A stretch of DNA of 6,966 nucleotides from positions 1 through 6,966 of the forward strand of contig JAICKT010000233.1 of NCBI GenBank assembly GCA_025927795.1. Direction: 5' to 3'. Source of the stretch: Parafilimonas sp. Lineage in GTDB: Bacteria > Bacteroidota > Bacteroidia > Chitinophagales > Chitinophagaceae. Within the stretch, counting starts at the first letter, position 1. Every line of letters begins with the position of its first letter. The position numbers were made by a program, and so were the translations under genes. Below, piece by piece: positions 6,432 through 6,966 of the stretch. Below the pieces are notes generated by a model, which was given only the letters and a program-made list of their open reading frames with translations, made no database searches and was not told the DNA's origin.

Positions 6432-6836
6432 TCACCAGTTAAAAATAGTTTTTACTTCAAGATCAGGATGAATACTTATCGCAACAGGACATGTATGTGC
6501 TGTATTTTCTAAAATTTGTTTTTGTTTGTCATCAATTTTTAAAGACGAAGGGAAATCGAAGATCACCTCAACTTTTGCAACACGTCTCGGGTCTGCCTTC
6601 ATAATTTTTTGAACGCTGATTTTTGTATCCGTCAAATCAACGTTCATATTTCTTGCTTTAATTCCCATAGTAGTTATCATACATGTTCCTAAAGAAGTTG
6701 CGAGCAAATCTGTAGGCGAAAATCGCTCTCCTTTTCCCTGGTTATCTGTTGGTGCATCTGTTTCAATTATAATGCTGCTTTGTAAATGTTTTGCTTCTGT
6801 TCTTAATGCACCTTTATAAATTATTTCTGAAGTCAT
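6432..6836 (-). CDS. OsmC-family protein (predicted cysteine-based peroxidase)
   Basis: This 134-residue cytoplasmic protein is a member of the OsmC/Ohr family, whose typical members reduce organic hydroperoxides through a pair of cysteines. The two expected redox cysteines are Cys52, in SLGTCMITTMG (48-58) at the start of the central helix, and Cys116, in HTCPVAISIHPDL (114-126). GKGERFSPTDLLATSLGTC (34-52) contains the acidic and Pro-rich stretch conserved before the first cysteine. The length matches the family (about 130-145). The sequence looks closer to general OsmC/YhfA-like proteins than to Ohr, so its reducible substrate is uncertain. The start at 6836 gives MTSEIIYKG, a normal family N-terminus. 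It is convergent with the PAP2 gene and divergent from the gene starting at 6879, so it is probably a single-gene unit. No signal peptide is present. Confidence 0.93.
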   Translation of the reverse strand: MTSEIIYKGALRTEAKHLQSSIIIETDAPTDNQGKGERFSPTDLLATSLGTCMITTMGIKARNMNVDLTDTKISVQKIMKADPRRVAKVEVIFDFPSSLKIDDKQKQILENTAHTCPVAISIHPDLEVKTIFNW

Positions 6837-6878
6837 TCAACAATATTTATTATAAATTTACGATTATCAAATTACAAT

Positions 6879-6966
6879 ATGCGCAGTAAGATTTATTTGA
6901 TTTTAATTGGAATAGCCTTGTATGCATCAGCATTTGCACAACAAACAAAACCGTCTGAAAATATTA
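6879..6966 (+). CDS. N-terminus of a secreted protein, cut by the window edge
   Basis: An ATG at 6879 opens a frame of 29 codons that continues past the right edge. It encodes a typical signal peptide: basic start MRSK, hydrophobic core IYLILIGIALYA, and a likely cleavage site at AFA/QQ (after residue 20). This is the same type of export signal as the other secreted proteins here. The mature part (QQTKPSENI) is too short to assign a family. It is divergent from the OsmC gene with a 42-bp gap. A possible -7-like element TAAATTTA lies at 6853-6860, 18 bases before the start. Confidence 0.65.
   Translation, partial: MRSKIYLILIGIALYASAFAQQTKPSENI

Overview
The window reads as a chromosomal segment from an AT-rich Bacteroidota genome, most likely Chitinophagaceae or a close relative. 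The evidence is a SusC/RagA-type outer-membrane protein, exported proteins with signal peptides ending in FAQ or VAQ, start codons without clear Shine-Dalgarno sequences, and an exported Gfo/Idh/MocA oxidoreductase with the PRHVLG...APSDK leader common in this phylum. No rRNA, tRNA, CRISPR array, insertion sequence, integrase or phage gene was found. The family-level placement is inference.

Layout from left to right. (1) Positions 1-888, minus strand: the first 296 residues of a SusC-like TonB-dependent receptor, which runs off the left edge. (2) 889-1311: an AT-rich divergent intergenic region. (3) 1312-1737, plus: a small four-helix membrane protein of unknown function. (4) 1787-4125, minus: a two-gene unit, transcribed first through a secreted DUF1080 / 3-keto-disaccharide hydrolase-type protein (3403-4125) and then an exported Gfo/Idh/MocA oxidoreductase (1787-3310). 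(5) 4126-4464: a second divergent region, carrying a 10-bp perfect inverted repeat. (6) 4465-6403, plus: a radical SAM/SPASM enzyme followed 31 bp later by an exported PAP2-type phosphatase. (7) 6432-6836, minus: an OsmC-family protein. (8) 6879-6966, plus: the first 29 codons of a secreted protein, cut by the right edge.

The clearest functional unit is the DUF1080 and Gfo/Idh/MocA pair. The combination fits oxidative glycoside breakdown: oxidation of a sugar at C3, then cleavage of the keto-glycoside by the DUF1080 enzyme outside the cytoplasm. The SusC receptor could import oligosaccharides, but it is separated from this pair by an unrelated gene and lies in its own transcription unit, so a link is speculative. 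The radical SAM/SPASM gene is the least understood enzyme here: its cofactor-binding cysteines are intact but no substrate can be named. No wholly new multi-gene system could be demonstrated; the best leads are the keto-sugar pair and the radical SAM/PAP2 pair.
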